64,000 nucleotides of DNA from Corallium rubrum (lineage: Eukaryota; Cnidaria; Anthozoa; Scleralcyonacea; Coralliidae), in contig OZ035998.1 of assembly GCA_964035015.1 (NCBI GenBank), positions 39,588,559 through 39,652,558 on the forward strand, written 5' to 3'. Shown here in pieces: positions 32,771 through 44,048 of the stretch. Within the stretch, counting starts at the first letter, position 1; each line of letters begins with the position of its first letter. The translations under genes were made by a program, and so were the position numbers. Under the pieces are notes generated by a model. It did no database searches. It was not told the DNA's origin and saw only the letters and a list, made by a program, of their open reading frames with translations.

Positions 32771-35263
32771 TTCTTTGAGTTCCTGGTCTGGAGTTTTAGC
32801 ACACCACAAAAAAACCGGCCACCCTGTTTCTTTAACAGATTTTTCTATTCTAAGCTCTTCTTCTTCCAATTTTGAACTCCTTCTTAGAGAAAGTCTGCTT
32901 ATTAATAAGTTAAATCCTTCACTTAACGCTAAAATCAGTTCTCTTCCTTTAAACTTATTTTGATTTATACACACGTTTTTCTTTATATTTTTCTATACTT
33001 GTCTTGACACATAACTGAAAACATTCTATCATACCTGTTACTTCACACTGTAATTTATTAACTGTCACTTCCACCCCTCTCTCAGTTACTCATTTCCTGT
33101 TATTGTAAATATATTAGCATATAAGTCGAGATAACCTTGTAAATAATTATTCACTCTGAAGATGTTGCAGGATTAGCAACGAAACGTTAGTTTTAATAAA
33201 AATTTGAAATAACTCATGTCTCTTTCAATATGGGGCTTTTTAAAATTACATGCTGGGCTTTAATATTCCTGACAAGATTACGCTTTCCGCCTGGTTCGTC
33301 TATTGCTACTTTATATTTATTCTACTTTATACAATTTGCAATACCATGCAGGTAATTTCAGTATACAGATAAACTATAAAGTTCACTAGATAAATGTCAA
33401 ATGAGTACTATTACAACAATTTGGGAGATTTTTTTAGGCTTACTAATGCCATTGTTGTAACTTAGATTTCAAATCCAAGAAGGCTTCATCAAACTGAATG
33501 AAAAAATGTGTGGCGACCATGGTCTAAAAAACCCTTAAAAACCCCTTTTATATTATGCACCTAGTGTTTTATTATTCCCAAATTAAGATAAAGCGATTGT
33601 ACATGATAACATATGATCAAATTGTATGATTTTAGTTGCAACAGAGTAGATACAGTTCAGGTTTAAAGACAGTGCTTTAAAATAAACAAATCATTCTCAC
33701 CTCGAGTTGTCGACGACGGCACTTTGCACCTTCAATACCAGTTTTCTTTTCAAATTTTGAAAGTTAGCAGCTAAAATTTCTACAGGACCAAGTCACTCTT
33801 TTACGAACCAGGCAAAAAATTAATTGTTTGTATATTTTTAACCACCAAAAATTTCAACTCAAAGCAGTGGTGCAACTACCTAGGCATCTGGGGGCCTGTG
33901 GGATTGATTACTTGGGGGCCCCTTTCTGATTTAGTGACTGCGTTTCTAGGGGGTTCAGGGGCATGGTCCCCCAGAAAATTTTTGAATCTACGGTCTCTGA
34001 AATGGTATTTCCTGCACCTTAAGGGTACTTTTGAGCAAAATCTAATCACTCACACTCCGATTCAAAATCTGTTAAAGTGGGCAGATTATTTGAATAGATT
34101 CATAACTGTATTCCATTCCGCATAGCCTGCGCGCAGACATTTTACCAATCTCCGCGGATTGGGTAAAATGTCAGTGCACACTGCACATCATTGCTGATAA
34201 GGGCACTTCTTGCCAAAATGTTTGGGTGGTCACACCGCCCCTGCGTATAGGTGTCAAAGAATCCCCCCCCCCCCCACAAGAGAAGATTTTCAGACTCAAA
34301 ACTGTCAGACAAAGTGGTGGGCCCTGAAGGTGCGACAAACCAATAGAAGGGTCGGGGAAAATGCTCCCCCAAGAAATTTTTGATTTTCTAATGCTCTGAA
34401 ACACTATTTCCTGCATTTTGAGGGCAGTTATAACCATCAGAAAGGGGGCTTCTATGGAACCTACAGATCTCGTCGCAAAATGCTCGGGGCCCCTAATTAA
34501 TTCCTTTTGCTCAGGGCCCGTGGGGGTTTACCCACCCTTCCCAATAGGTAGTTGCACCACTGACTCAAACGTTATACTGTAGTTTTCCTATTACAAAATC
34601 GACTTTGTCTTGTTGTCATCCTCTGTCCCGCGCAGTTTGCCACCCAAAAATGGCGGATAAGGCCTGGTCACATAGTGTGAGAAAGTCTGAAAGTGAATTG
34701 TCCTCACACCAACAAATATTGACAGTTTAATGGTGGCAATTTTTGATAAACAAGGTTATCTGTGCTAATTTTGATATGAAAAATATTACGGAGTTTATTT
34801 TGGTAATATTATACAGTATAGTCTGTCCTTTAAAATCCATGATATCAAACATTTTCTGAAAGAGTTTTTTATTTCCCTGATATGCTACTGGCAGCATTTG
34901 TTAATTGGTGCTTTGTACATATACAAAAAGCTAAACACCCTGTCAAGTTTATCAGACAGGGAGGGGGAGAAAGCTTTTAAATGATAAGGACAAAAATCAG
35001 GCTAGTTCTTTCCAGGAAGGCCCTGCCTGACTTTAGTGTTTAAGGTAAGCATAAGGTTACTCAAACAGCCAGGTTCATTCTGTGTAACTTGTAGCCATGG
35101 CTTTATAAATACAATCAAGTCCATTAACTGTGGTAAGAAAAGCGATTGCAAAATACCCCAATACCATAGCAGGTAGGGGAGGGGGTAAGGTGCCTGTCTC
35201 TGACTGTTCTAGCTCCTTGATCAATTTCTTAAAAGTTGGTGCATAAATTTGGCTTAAATTGAA
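32771..35263 (+). repeat. 2.5-kb segment repeated on the other side of the gap (copy 2)
   Basis: The partner of 30067-32570. It begins in the GIY-YIG coding part of the Penelope element (32771-32963 is the end of that frame) and includes the MITE at 33865-34562. It ends exactly where the other copy meets the gap. Confidence 0.85.
33865..34562. mobile_element. hAT-type MITE, 698 bp (duplicate of 31161-31869)
   Basis: Same termini and flanks as the first copy. It is 11 bp shorter owing to the CA/C tract near 34262 and the missing TGTA near 34290. Confidence 0.8.
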
Positions 35264-35326
35264 ATATACCATTCATATATAACCTCAGAATTGTGTTGCC
35301 ATGCTAGCCAAGCCTTCTTTTCCTTT

Positions 35327-35778
35327 AGTGGTGTAACTGTGGGGGCACATGTCCCCCCTCCATCTAAGAATTTTGCCCCCCCATTTCAGAAAAAAATTGT
35401 CACATTTTGCAGAATTTCAAAAGTAAATATAAAGCTATCATATTATTTAATACAAAAATAACAGTTTGGGGTCCTAATTCAACACTTCCAATTTTGTAAA
35501 ATCTTCTCCCAAAATGCAGGAAATGGCATTTCCAATTCTTCAGATTTCAAAAATTTCTCAAGGGGTGGGGGAGGGAGAGAGAGGGGGGGGGGGGGGATGG
35601 GAGTGCACAGACCTCTCTAGAATTTTCTCATGTTTTAAGTGCTTGCATGTATTTATGCATTATGTCATTTATTGTAAACTACCCCCTCACATAATTTCTG
35701 CCTCTGCACCTCTAGTGCCCCTCCTAATTGTTTTACCCATGGGTACCCCCATTTTGCAAACCCAGTTATACCACTGTT
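35327..35778. mobile_element. Probable MITE with AGTGGTGTAACTG-like termini
   Basis: TAGTGGTGTAACTGTGGG near 35327 is complementary, with two mismatches, to CCCAGTTATACCACTG ending at about 35778. The interior is rich in G runs (35584-35597). The target duplication is unclear. Confidence 0.45.
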
Positions 35779-36215
35779 TTGTTAGTTGTATAAAACCTTC
35801 CCCAAAATGCAGGAAATGGCATTTCAGAGACTTTAGATTTTATAATTTTCCTGGGAGACCATGGTCTTAGACCCTCACATTGTCCCATACACCTTTGAGA
35901 TCCCCCTGAACATTTTACAGCCTACAGTATTAACAGTATATAAGAGATAAATCCCGAGAACGAGGAATGTATGCTATATACAGCCCCGACCCCGATGACG
36001 CGTATCTGACTTATTTCATGATTGAGGAGGTTTTCCAACAAAGTTTTGTCTATTTTTTCCACCTTGGACAGAGATTTTCCTAGTTTTTTCTTCATTTTTT
36101 ATCTAATTAGTATTCATAGAGCTGTATGCTACATACAGCCCGCGGTACATCAAAGAAAACCGACTCAATCATGAAATAAGAGAATTTACAACTTGGAACT
36201 TTCATATTTTTCCAG

Positions 36216-36415
36216 ATATTCTGCAAAATCTCGACACTTCTGTAAAACCCTGTGATGATTTTTATCAATACAGCTGTGGTGGGTTTATTAAAAATCACCA
36301 TGTAGAAGATGAAGGAGTAGGGTATGTGAACCCCTTGTCTATTGCTCAGAAAAATGTGAAATACTCACTCCGAGATTTATTGGATAACAAACAGTTGATA
36401 GCTCAATACTCAAAG
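36216..36415 (+). CDS. M13 metallopeptidase, exon 2
   Basis: 200 bases between the acceptor TTTTTCCAG and the donor CAAAG|GTAAT. With the last base of exon 1 the frame reads [20 protein letters not shown] followed by CGGF. The PCDDFY-x-Y-(A/S)CG block is the most characteristic N-terminal signature of M13 peptidases, with two of the family's conserved disulfide cysteines. The exon ends in phase 0 and joins to 59616. Confidence 0.9.
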
Positions 36416-36540
36416 GTAATTTAAATTTTCTGTTTCTGTTCTTAGAGAGGTTTCTGTTTGTCTGTCTTAGAGATGTGTCTGTTTTAGAGGGTATCTGTCT
36501 TAGGGAGGTGTCTGATCTGTTTGCTTGTCTTATTAGAGAG

Positions 36541-36541
36541 G

Positions 36542-36581
<40 letters not shown>

Positions 36582-36746
36582 CGTCCGTCCGTCCGTCCGT
36601 CCGTCCGTCCGTCCGTCCGTCCGTCCGTCCGTCCGTCCGTCCGTCCGTCCGTCCGTCCGTCCGTCCGTCCGTCCGTCCGTCCGTCCGTCCGTCCGTCCGT
36701 CCGTCCGTCCGTCCGTCCGTCCGTCCGTCCGTCCGTCCGTCCGTCC

Positions 36747-36802
<56 letters not shown>
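36541..36802. repeat. (GTCT)n / (GTCC)n compound microsatellite
   Basis: About 260 bp: GTCT units, then about 43 GTCC units, then GTCT units again. It begins about 125 bp after the exon 2 donor. Open frames across it are artefacts. Confidence 0.95.
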
Positions 36803-36803
36803 T

Positions 36804-38433
36804 TGGCTGGATTTCCACTACGTGTAAAATATCGCAGGCTCTACTTTTCTATTGTACAATTTGAATAGTTTTCTACTTCGTTCCACATGGAAACTCACGA
36901 AACAAAAGAAAAAATAGGTACACAACGCGTACATGTGATTACCGCTGTTACCGCTGTTAAGCACAGAACATGCCTGTAGAAAAAGAAAAATTTCGTCTTG
37001 GAAAATGTAAATATGTGCTGAGACCGCGGAGCGCCGTAGGCTTGACAAAGTTCTAGGGGTTTGGGGGCTTGCCCCCTTTCAAAATCCAGAGTCTCTGAAG
37101 TGGCATTTCCTGCGTTTTAGGGGAACACTTTATAGAATTCTGAAGATTATAAAACGTCATATAAAACACAATTTACACAAAAGACAACAGATATCAGTTG
37201 AACTGTCAAGCTGAATTTTTCAGTTTGGTCAAGAATTTCAAGAATCGTCTTGGCTCAGTACACTTAGGGGGCTTTTCTGCAGGTATGGCACAAAGATATA
37301 GACTTAAGAAGCAATGCATGAAAATGTGTGAAAAGCAGAGACACACAAAAAAATGACAGTTATTTTAAATAAATGTTATACATGTATTGCTAATTTGAAC
37401 ATGACATATACTGTACTATACACAGGGGCGGATCTAGGTTAAAATCTGACCGTGACTGAAATGTGAGGTCCACCAATCTAGGGGGTCCGGGGGCATGACC
37501 CCCCGGAAAATTTTGAAAATTAAAGTCTCTGAAAACGCATTTCCTGCATTCTGGGAGTGATCTCGAGTCATATTGTAGGATCGTTTTGTAGATGTTTTGC
37601 GCAAATTTTACCCAAATCTTTGTATAAATTTTACCTAAATCTTTCAGCAAATTTGAGCTAAATCAATACATCCAGTTTAATTGAGTGAAAACTATTAAGA
37701 CATTATGTTCAAACAGAATATCTTACCTTGCAACTGCATCTTCACTGACCTACAGTATCTTACTTACCTTAAGCCAAGTTCTTCCAATTATTCAATAAAA
37801 TATTTAGAATTTCATAAACGAGTTGACATCAATTGATCCAATATGAATCTATGTATACCCAGGTAAGTGATTCTTAAATTAATTTTTCTATATAAAATAG
37901 AAAAATCAATTTAATAACCACCCCCCGAAAGATTCATTTGGCTAACCAGGCCAAAATCAGCACAATTGCCGGGCTTCGTGTTGATTAGAAAGTTCAATCA
38001 GTTCATAGACAGGATGGATGAACAGCATTATAAACATGCCCCCTAGTTTTACGTGAATTAAGTGAACTTGTAAAATTCAGATTTTTGTACGAAGCCCAGA
38101 TAGCTTGCTTACCTGGTGGATAAATCCTAGCTTCGAGCAACCCAATTTAACTTTTATCCACTGAATAGCACTATCAGATACATAATTATTCAGTGGATAA
38201 TATTTTATATTAGGTTGTTCAAAGTATGATTAGTGCTGTTCTTTAGCTAGGATGTATCAGCTAGATAAGCTATTTCGGCTTTGTACAACTCACCCCAGAT
38301 CATCAACATTATGTTCCAAAACAACATTTTATCTGTCATAAATATGCTGTCAGTGGCATTCAAGTGTAATGCACATCACTAATATTTTGTGATTCTGCTA
38401 GTATTTTAAATAAGACAGCACAACAATACTCAG
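36804..38433. other. Intronic stretch with MITE ends only
   Basis: No gene. A CAGGGGCGGATCTAGG terminus at about 37424 is hAT-like, but its other end was not found. CCTGC-rich phrases at 37050-37130 and 37480-37555 resemble the interior of the MITEs at 31161 and 35327. Confidence 0.4.
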
Positions 38434-39171
38434 TATTTAGGGTGAAGGAAAATTCGAGTGTAGAATATATACATTTTAAGACCAAACCGGGAGCAGTTGC
38501 GAAAAATGCAACTACACAGGCCCTCCGGCAGGAATTGAACCCACGACCTTGCGATTCTAGTGCAATGCTCTGACCACTGAGCCACGGAGGCCGTTGCCGA
38601 GAGCTTGATCGCGAGTTCTGTATATATAATAAGGTGGTAATGCCAGGAGAGAATTGGGTATATTATAAATGATATTGGGCATTTCACTCGATTACATAGC
38701 ATGTTCTAAGGATTTAGGGTGAAGGAAAATTCGAGTGTAGAATATATACATTTTAAGACCAAACTGGGAGCAGTTGCGAAAAATGCAACTACACAGGCCC
38801 TCCGGCAGGAATTGAACCCACGACCTTGCGATTCTAGTGCAATGCTCTGACCACTGAGCCACGGAGGCCGTTGCCGAGAGCTTGATCGCGAGTTCTGTGT
38901 ATATAATAAGGTGGTAATGCCAGGAGAGAATTGGGTATATTATAAATGATATTGGGCATTTCACTCGATTACATAGCATGTTCTAAGGATTTAGGGTGAA
39001 GGAAAATTCGAGTGTAGAATATATACATTTTAAGACCAAACCGGGAGCAGTTGCGAAAAATGCAACTACACAGGCCCTCCGGCAGGAATTGAACCCACGA
39101 CCTTGCGATTCTAGTGCAATGCTCTGACCACTGAGCCACGGAGGCCGTGGTCAGAGCATTGCACTAGAATC
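38434..39171 (-). repeat. tRNA-headed 277-bp tandem array 1 (minus orientation, three heads)
   Basis: Units repeat every 277 bp. The tRNA-like heads lie at 38520-38591, 38797-38868 and 39074-39145. Each head has a box A (TGGCTCAGTGG) and a box B (GGTTCAATTCC), the internal promoter of RNA polymerase III, and folds as a 72-base cloverleaf with a 5-base variable loop. The positional anticodon would be AGA, but the body is not serine type and the stems have mismatches, so this is a SINE-type head rather than a working tRNA. At the right (5') end 25 bases (39147-39171) are an exact inverted copy of 39107-39131. Open frames translating as VAQWSEHC-like are spurious. Confidence 0.85.
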
Positions 39172-40750
39172 ACTAGAATAATTTATAATGTACAATTGAG
39201 TGACACTTAGACACCAGATTATAGCATATTTTAGTACTTTCACAAGAGTCAGACTTCTGGTGTATCTACTATTCTGTGGTCAGATCGCTGTAGCAGCTGT
39301 GGTGTGCACAAACTTTGGTTTCCTAATTTCATTATACAAGATATTGAATAACACCTAAAACAAGTAAACAAAGCACCAAGTCAAGATTTTGTAATTTTTT
39401 TTTAACAGCCAACATATTTTGTCCACATAAATTTCTTATATGTATAAGCTTACATGTATATGGTGTAAATACAGGGCACTGTGATATATACTTCTCAAAC
39501 TTATTAATAATTCATAAACCAAACACGTAGGAAAATCATAAGCGAGACAAAGGATATGTGATTAAGCCAACTTTTACCTCAAACTTTATATCGTAAAACA
39601 CTGATTCATTTGACAACTGATCCATTTCCTGATTTGTTTGATCTCGAAAGACTCGAAAATTGGCACAACACACAATTCCACCAAAATTAATCTTAAACTC
39701 ATAAAGCGATTTTATCATTAATATTGACAATTTCTTCGATAAAAGAAGAAGAGCTTTGAAACAGGAACCGAAGTACGAGGTTGGCTTTGAGATCCGATCA
39801 ACTATTTATAGATTTTGTATATAGTATATAAGATAAACAACGTCACAGTTTTGAAACTGTGAATTTCTTACCTTGTATAAACTGATCAATGACAGAAACC
39901 GCTCCAAGGAGAAAAGATTTGCGGAGTAATAATTAACACTTTTCAAAAATCAAAACTGTCATCGAAAGCAAGAGGCCGTCGGCCGTAAGCTGAAATCTAT
40001 CACTTGCGTAGAGCACATCGTTGGAACTATTTTTTAAAAACTTAAAACTACTTGTTTTCCCTTGTAAAACATACTTCTAAACAGTTCCCGCATTTTACAC
40101 CTGTAGTTTGGTCAAAAAGGGATGTGTGGTAAATAATGACGTAACGCATAGTGGAAAAATATGAATTTTTAAAATCCGAAAATTCAACAATGCCGTTGGA
40201 TAGAGATCGATGGGTGGACAAAAAAACTATATTGGACTGACCACTTTCGCTTATGCGTTACGGAAATATCGCCTACTAAAATTTTGAAAAAATGCTGAGT
40301 AAGCATTTTTTGTTTGTTTTATATCTCTAAATAGTTCATTGCAACTCGTTTGTTCTTCTACCAGTGAAGTTCCTATTGAGGATTATCTTTAAGAGAAAGG
40401 CTTAAAATATTTCTAAAGTACTAGTACATTATTTTTTTTAAACAACTTTATGGGATACTTTACAATATATATGAAGATACCCAAACAGGAAGAGCGCGAA
40501 CGGGACTCGAGAACACATGCGAGGCGCTTCCCCGTAGGAATTAAAATACATAAATATAAAAAACTAGTAAATATCGGTATCGAAGGATTTCAAGACATAA
40601 TATGTCCAGCTTATTTAGTTTCAGAAAATTTTTCCAGGTTATTTAAATAACCCACGAATAATAACTTTACATTACTTTACTTTACTTTACTTTAAGTCAC
40701 TTGACGTTAATACGTAGACGGGTAACAAAAACAGATAGCGGAGAAGTGCT
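39172..40750. other. Non-coding intronic stretch
   Basis: No gene recognised. A short (ACTTT)n run lies near 40670-40695. A phrase GACTTCTGGTGTATCTACTA near 39250 recurs in diverged form near 41310. Confidence 0.4.
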
Positions 40751-40933
40751 TCAGCATGAATAGTTATCAGTAGATTCATCAGTAGTTAGTTTTGAAGGAG
40801 TTTGTTGCTGCAGAAATATCGGGAGAAATAAAAACAGGAAAACAAGTAGAAAGGCCAACAGGAGGTTTTGTAGTTTCCAGAGTTGAGACACGTCCATCAG
40901 TTCCAGTTTACGCTCCACAAAACACGTATACAA
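40751..40933 (-). CDS. Possible small membrane-anchor exon (hypothetical)
   Basis: A minus-strand open segment of 60 codons. From the second Met it reads MDVSQLWKLQNLLLAFLLVF, then more hydrophobic residues to FLQQQ: a single strong membrane helix of about 20 residues after a short N-terminus, as in type II membrane enzymes or a signal anchor. It then has a polar tail and a stop. No family is recognised and no downstream exon was found. It could equally be chance. Confidence 0.2.
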   Translation of the reverse strand: MYTCFVERKLELMDVSQLWKLQNLLLAFLLVFLFLFLPIFLQQQTPSKLTTDESTDNYSC

Positions 40934-42203
40934 TCAAAGTTTGAAGTTTGAAGTAACACATGGAAGATCGTTGACGCGCGGATTTCGTTGCGTACGTTGA
41001 CCGTTGATGACGACGTCAAACCACGTGGCGTTCGCAAGCGTAACCAGTTAACGGGTTGCGAAAAATAACATAATAAACACAGTGCGCATGCGCGATATTT
41101 TACGCCATCCGACGCCATCCTACGCGATCCTACGCAATGTCCTACGCCATCCTACGCGATCCTGGCAAGTTCCTCTGAGAGTTTTAACCTTTTTTTGAAG
41201 GTCCAAACTGCCGAGGGAACTTGTCATGGATCGCGTAGGAAGGCGAGGAATCTAGATGCGCGAGGCGACATGCGGGAGGACGTAAACTTCAAAGGTTCCG
41301 ACGCGAGTCGGACTTCTGGTTGTATTACTATTCTGTGATAATAAAATCTGCTCCAACAATGTTAAGAAATACTTAATAAAGTCTTTATCACAGTTGTAGA
41401 ATTTCTTTATACCCCCAAAATTGTTTCACTGTGCTCTTAGAAAGTCTTAAATGAGTTAGGATTCCAGTTTGATGCAATCGAAACGAGAGAAAAAATACGA
41501 TTTTTCGAGGAGCTCCTCCGCGCGTGCATGCCTGCATGTTCTAAGGCCGCAGGACACTTGGACACAGTAGTGTGTTGGTAGAAGAACAAGAAACTTGCTA
41601 AATTAAATGATTCCATTATTCCTGTCACCTGAAAAGGTTATCCTGCAACAAAATGAGGTTCCCTTCAATGTATTGTAAATAAGAGTACATTTTTTAAAAG
41701 TTTTATTTCATCAAAAAAACGGCAGTCAGTCTAGCTTTTTGAAAAGGACGACACTTCTTTCATGCAAACCAGATCCAAGTATAACTCTCGCGACCCTTTT
41801 TAGCACCCTATGAAGGTTTACGGAGGAACATCGCCATTGAGTCACTTAGTCACCAGGGGTGTGCTACAAAAAATGTTTTTTAGACCCTTTACAGCTTACG
41901 ACCGACGGCCTACAACCAAAATGCAAAGACGAGATTCACTTTTTGTTCCCCACGAGGCCAGGAAAACAACTCGAGTACTTTCCAAATACCTGGCGATCAG
42001 TGGCGATCTTCTCGACTATATAGCGATCGTGTCGAATATCTGGCGATGCTGCACGAGTATGACGTAAGTGAGGTCCAAGACATTCACTCAAGCAAGCACT
42101 CAAGCAAGATTTCGCCGACATTGTGACAGGTCAGCGGTAAAAAGTCAAGCGCGCGACATTTTACGCCTAGTGGAAATCCAAGTGGGATGTCTGTCTGTCT
42201 ATC
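40934..42203. other. Non-coding stretch with a degenerate CCATCCTACGC repeat
   Basis: From 41098 to 41165 the phrase (C)CATCCTACGC(G) repeats about six times in degenerate form, and related inverted bits (GATCGCGTAGGAAGGCG) occur near 41228. No gene was found. Confidence 0.45.
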
Positions 42204-43765
42204 TTAGTGTTGTTCCATTACAACATTGTATACATCCACTTGGTAGTTCTCATGAGCATCGCGTGTCCTGTTGTTGCTATCATCTGTTTCACCGAAAGGT
42301 AGCTTCCTTCTTTGAATTCGTTTAGATGGTAGGCTCTTCTCTACTTCAACGTCGCTATTGAGGGACGCCAGTGATGCCAGTCGGTTGTTCGCATTTCTTA
42401 CAAACTGTGTGGCGACATTCAACACGGTTGGAAAATTTCTGTTGATCTTTTCAACTTTTCAATGGCTGACTGAACCATCCTCCACGCTTGAAGAAGATCT
42501 AGGCCACAGGTTTGAAGGTACTCAGAGAGTGGTGCATGTAGTAACTGCAAATATTCTGTTGAAGGTAGTGGCTGTTAAGATTGCCTCGAACTTCAGCATT
42601 TTATCCATGAGAGTTTTTGCATCGTCTCTAGCAGTAACGTTAAACTGGATGCTGCTTGCAATTTCAGACAAAGAAACCAGCACATCTATACATACAAGGA
42701 CTTGTTTGCAGCCTCAGCGTCGTCAACTCTCCAAAAATCTTCTGAATAGCGCCCGCCTTAGCCCATGCACCAACGTACGCGTCTTTCCAATTGTGTTAAG
42801 CTTCTTAAGTTTATTGGCTCCAAACTTTGCACTCAAACACTGGTTCCACTCATTCATTCTTTTGTGTGATCCGCGATAAAATGTGGCTGTCGAATTAAGC
42901 AGCGTGAAAAAACTCATTGTGCAGGAATTGTGGAAGATGTTGTGTCCCCAAGAACGAGATTCAAAGTGTGCGCACAGCACCAAACATAGATGCGATTCTC
43001 AGCAACTTCACCTATCCGTGCTTGCACACTTTGGTACTGTCCTGACATATTCGCCGCACCGTCAAAGCTATCTCCAATGCAGTTTTCTATATCAATGTTC
43101 AAACGATCGAGGTTAGCCTCAGAAGATTAAAAAGCCCTTCACCAGTGGCAGTAGAGCTTTCGGCCTTCACAAGAAATAACAACCTTTCAAGAACGACGCC
43201 TTTGTGTGCATGCATATCGCAGGACAATAGAACACTGATCTTGGCAGGATACATCTTGAGTCGTATCTATCTCAACAGAGAAAGTCTTTGCTTCTTGGAG
43301 TTCTTTCGATATCGTACTTTGAATCAAATCCTTCATTATTCCGATCAATTTTTGATATAGTGGACTTGCTCATAAACGTTACCAAGGATCCTCGACCTCT
43401 TTTCTTAGACTTCTTCCCACCTTTGTTAGCACTCTACTTCTCCATTGCGATGTTACGTTTCTCAACAACTGTTGTTAGGTGACTCTGTAAAACAGCGTCA
43501 AATTTCGCAACGAGTTTGATGATTCAAGAAAGTTCCCATGATTGCCCGCGACTCGTCAAAAAGTTTGTAAACGGCTTCATTTCTTTTGCCACGCATAGCA
43601 AGTCCTTGTCTGCCAATTAATTTTACTGTTTCAATGATTCGCGTCATTATGTTTCGGCGATAGTTAACTTCAACAAGGTGTTGGGTAATGAAGGCGTTGC
43701 TTATGACGTTTCCTATCATGGATTCTGATTTGTAGGCTTATATAGATAGATAATCTTTATTTAAC
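42204..43765 (-). pseudogene. hAT-derived (ZMYM1/DUF4371-like) transposase, C-terminal part
   Basis: On the minus strand, several short frames in consistent order resemble DUF4371/hAT-type proteins. QLLVEV-like text is absent, but NIMTRIIETVKLIGRQGLAMRG (near 43620), then DSFDGAANMSGQYQSVQARI with YVWCCAHTLNLVLGDT (43102-42914), SFFTLLNSTATFY (about 42910) and finally PSKRIQRRKLPFGE with YQVDVYNVVMEQ (42330-42204) are readable. The DGAANMSG and AHxLNLVL blocks carry the transposase-fold signature. At least five frame changes and many stops show it is dead. Exons further 5' lie at 49965-50498 and 50762-50948, across an inserted BEL/Pao element. Confidence 0.7.
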
Positions 43766-43770
43766 CACGC

Positions 43771-43987
43771 TGTAATGAACGTTGATATTTTGTTATGAAC
43801 ATTAATTATGTAAATGTTGGATAATTTGTCCGGTTCACATCCGGTAGTGTATTGACGTCACTGTCAAACCGGTTTAGCTGGATTTTTGTTTGTTTTTTGT
43901 TATTTTGTTGAGATAGTGATCGATTTCGAAGGACGAATGTATTATTAAAACGTGTATAACTGAACGAATAACGATTATTTTACGACA
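43771..43987 (+). repeat. BEL/Pao 2 5' LTR
   Basis: TGTAATGAACG...TTTTACGACA. The primer-binding site TGGCGCCCAACGTGGGGC follows directly at 43988-44005. Confidence 0.95.
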
Positions 43988-44048
43988 TGGCGCCCAACGT
44001 GGGGCAGATACGACGATGAATTAATTTAGCGAGTTTCGAATATTCAAG

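Larger units (their letters stand above)
27374..36215 (+). other. M13 gene intron 1 (8.8 kb)
   Basis: Bounded by GTAAGT and a TTTTTCCAG acceptor. It contains a hairpin, a transposase fragment, a (TA)n tract, the Penelope palindrome, hAT MITE copies, a gap of N and a 2.5-kb repeat flanking the gap. Its true length is uncertain because of the gap. Confidence 0.75.

Noticed and set aside
30067-35263. A true tandem duplication of intron 1.
   Set aside because: Not excluded, but the copy edges coincide exactly with a 200-N gap, which favours an assembly duplication.
36339-36868. Long open frames on both strands (SVRPSVRP, DGRTDGRT).
   Set aside because: Pure products of the GTCC microsatellite.
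38430-38979. Open frames of 90-95 codons repeated in both arrays (VAQWSEHC-type proteins).
   Set aside because: They are translations of the tRNA-headed repeat unit, identical in every copy and crossing boxes A and B; no coding constraint is visible.
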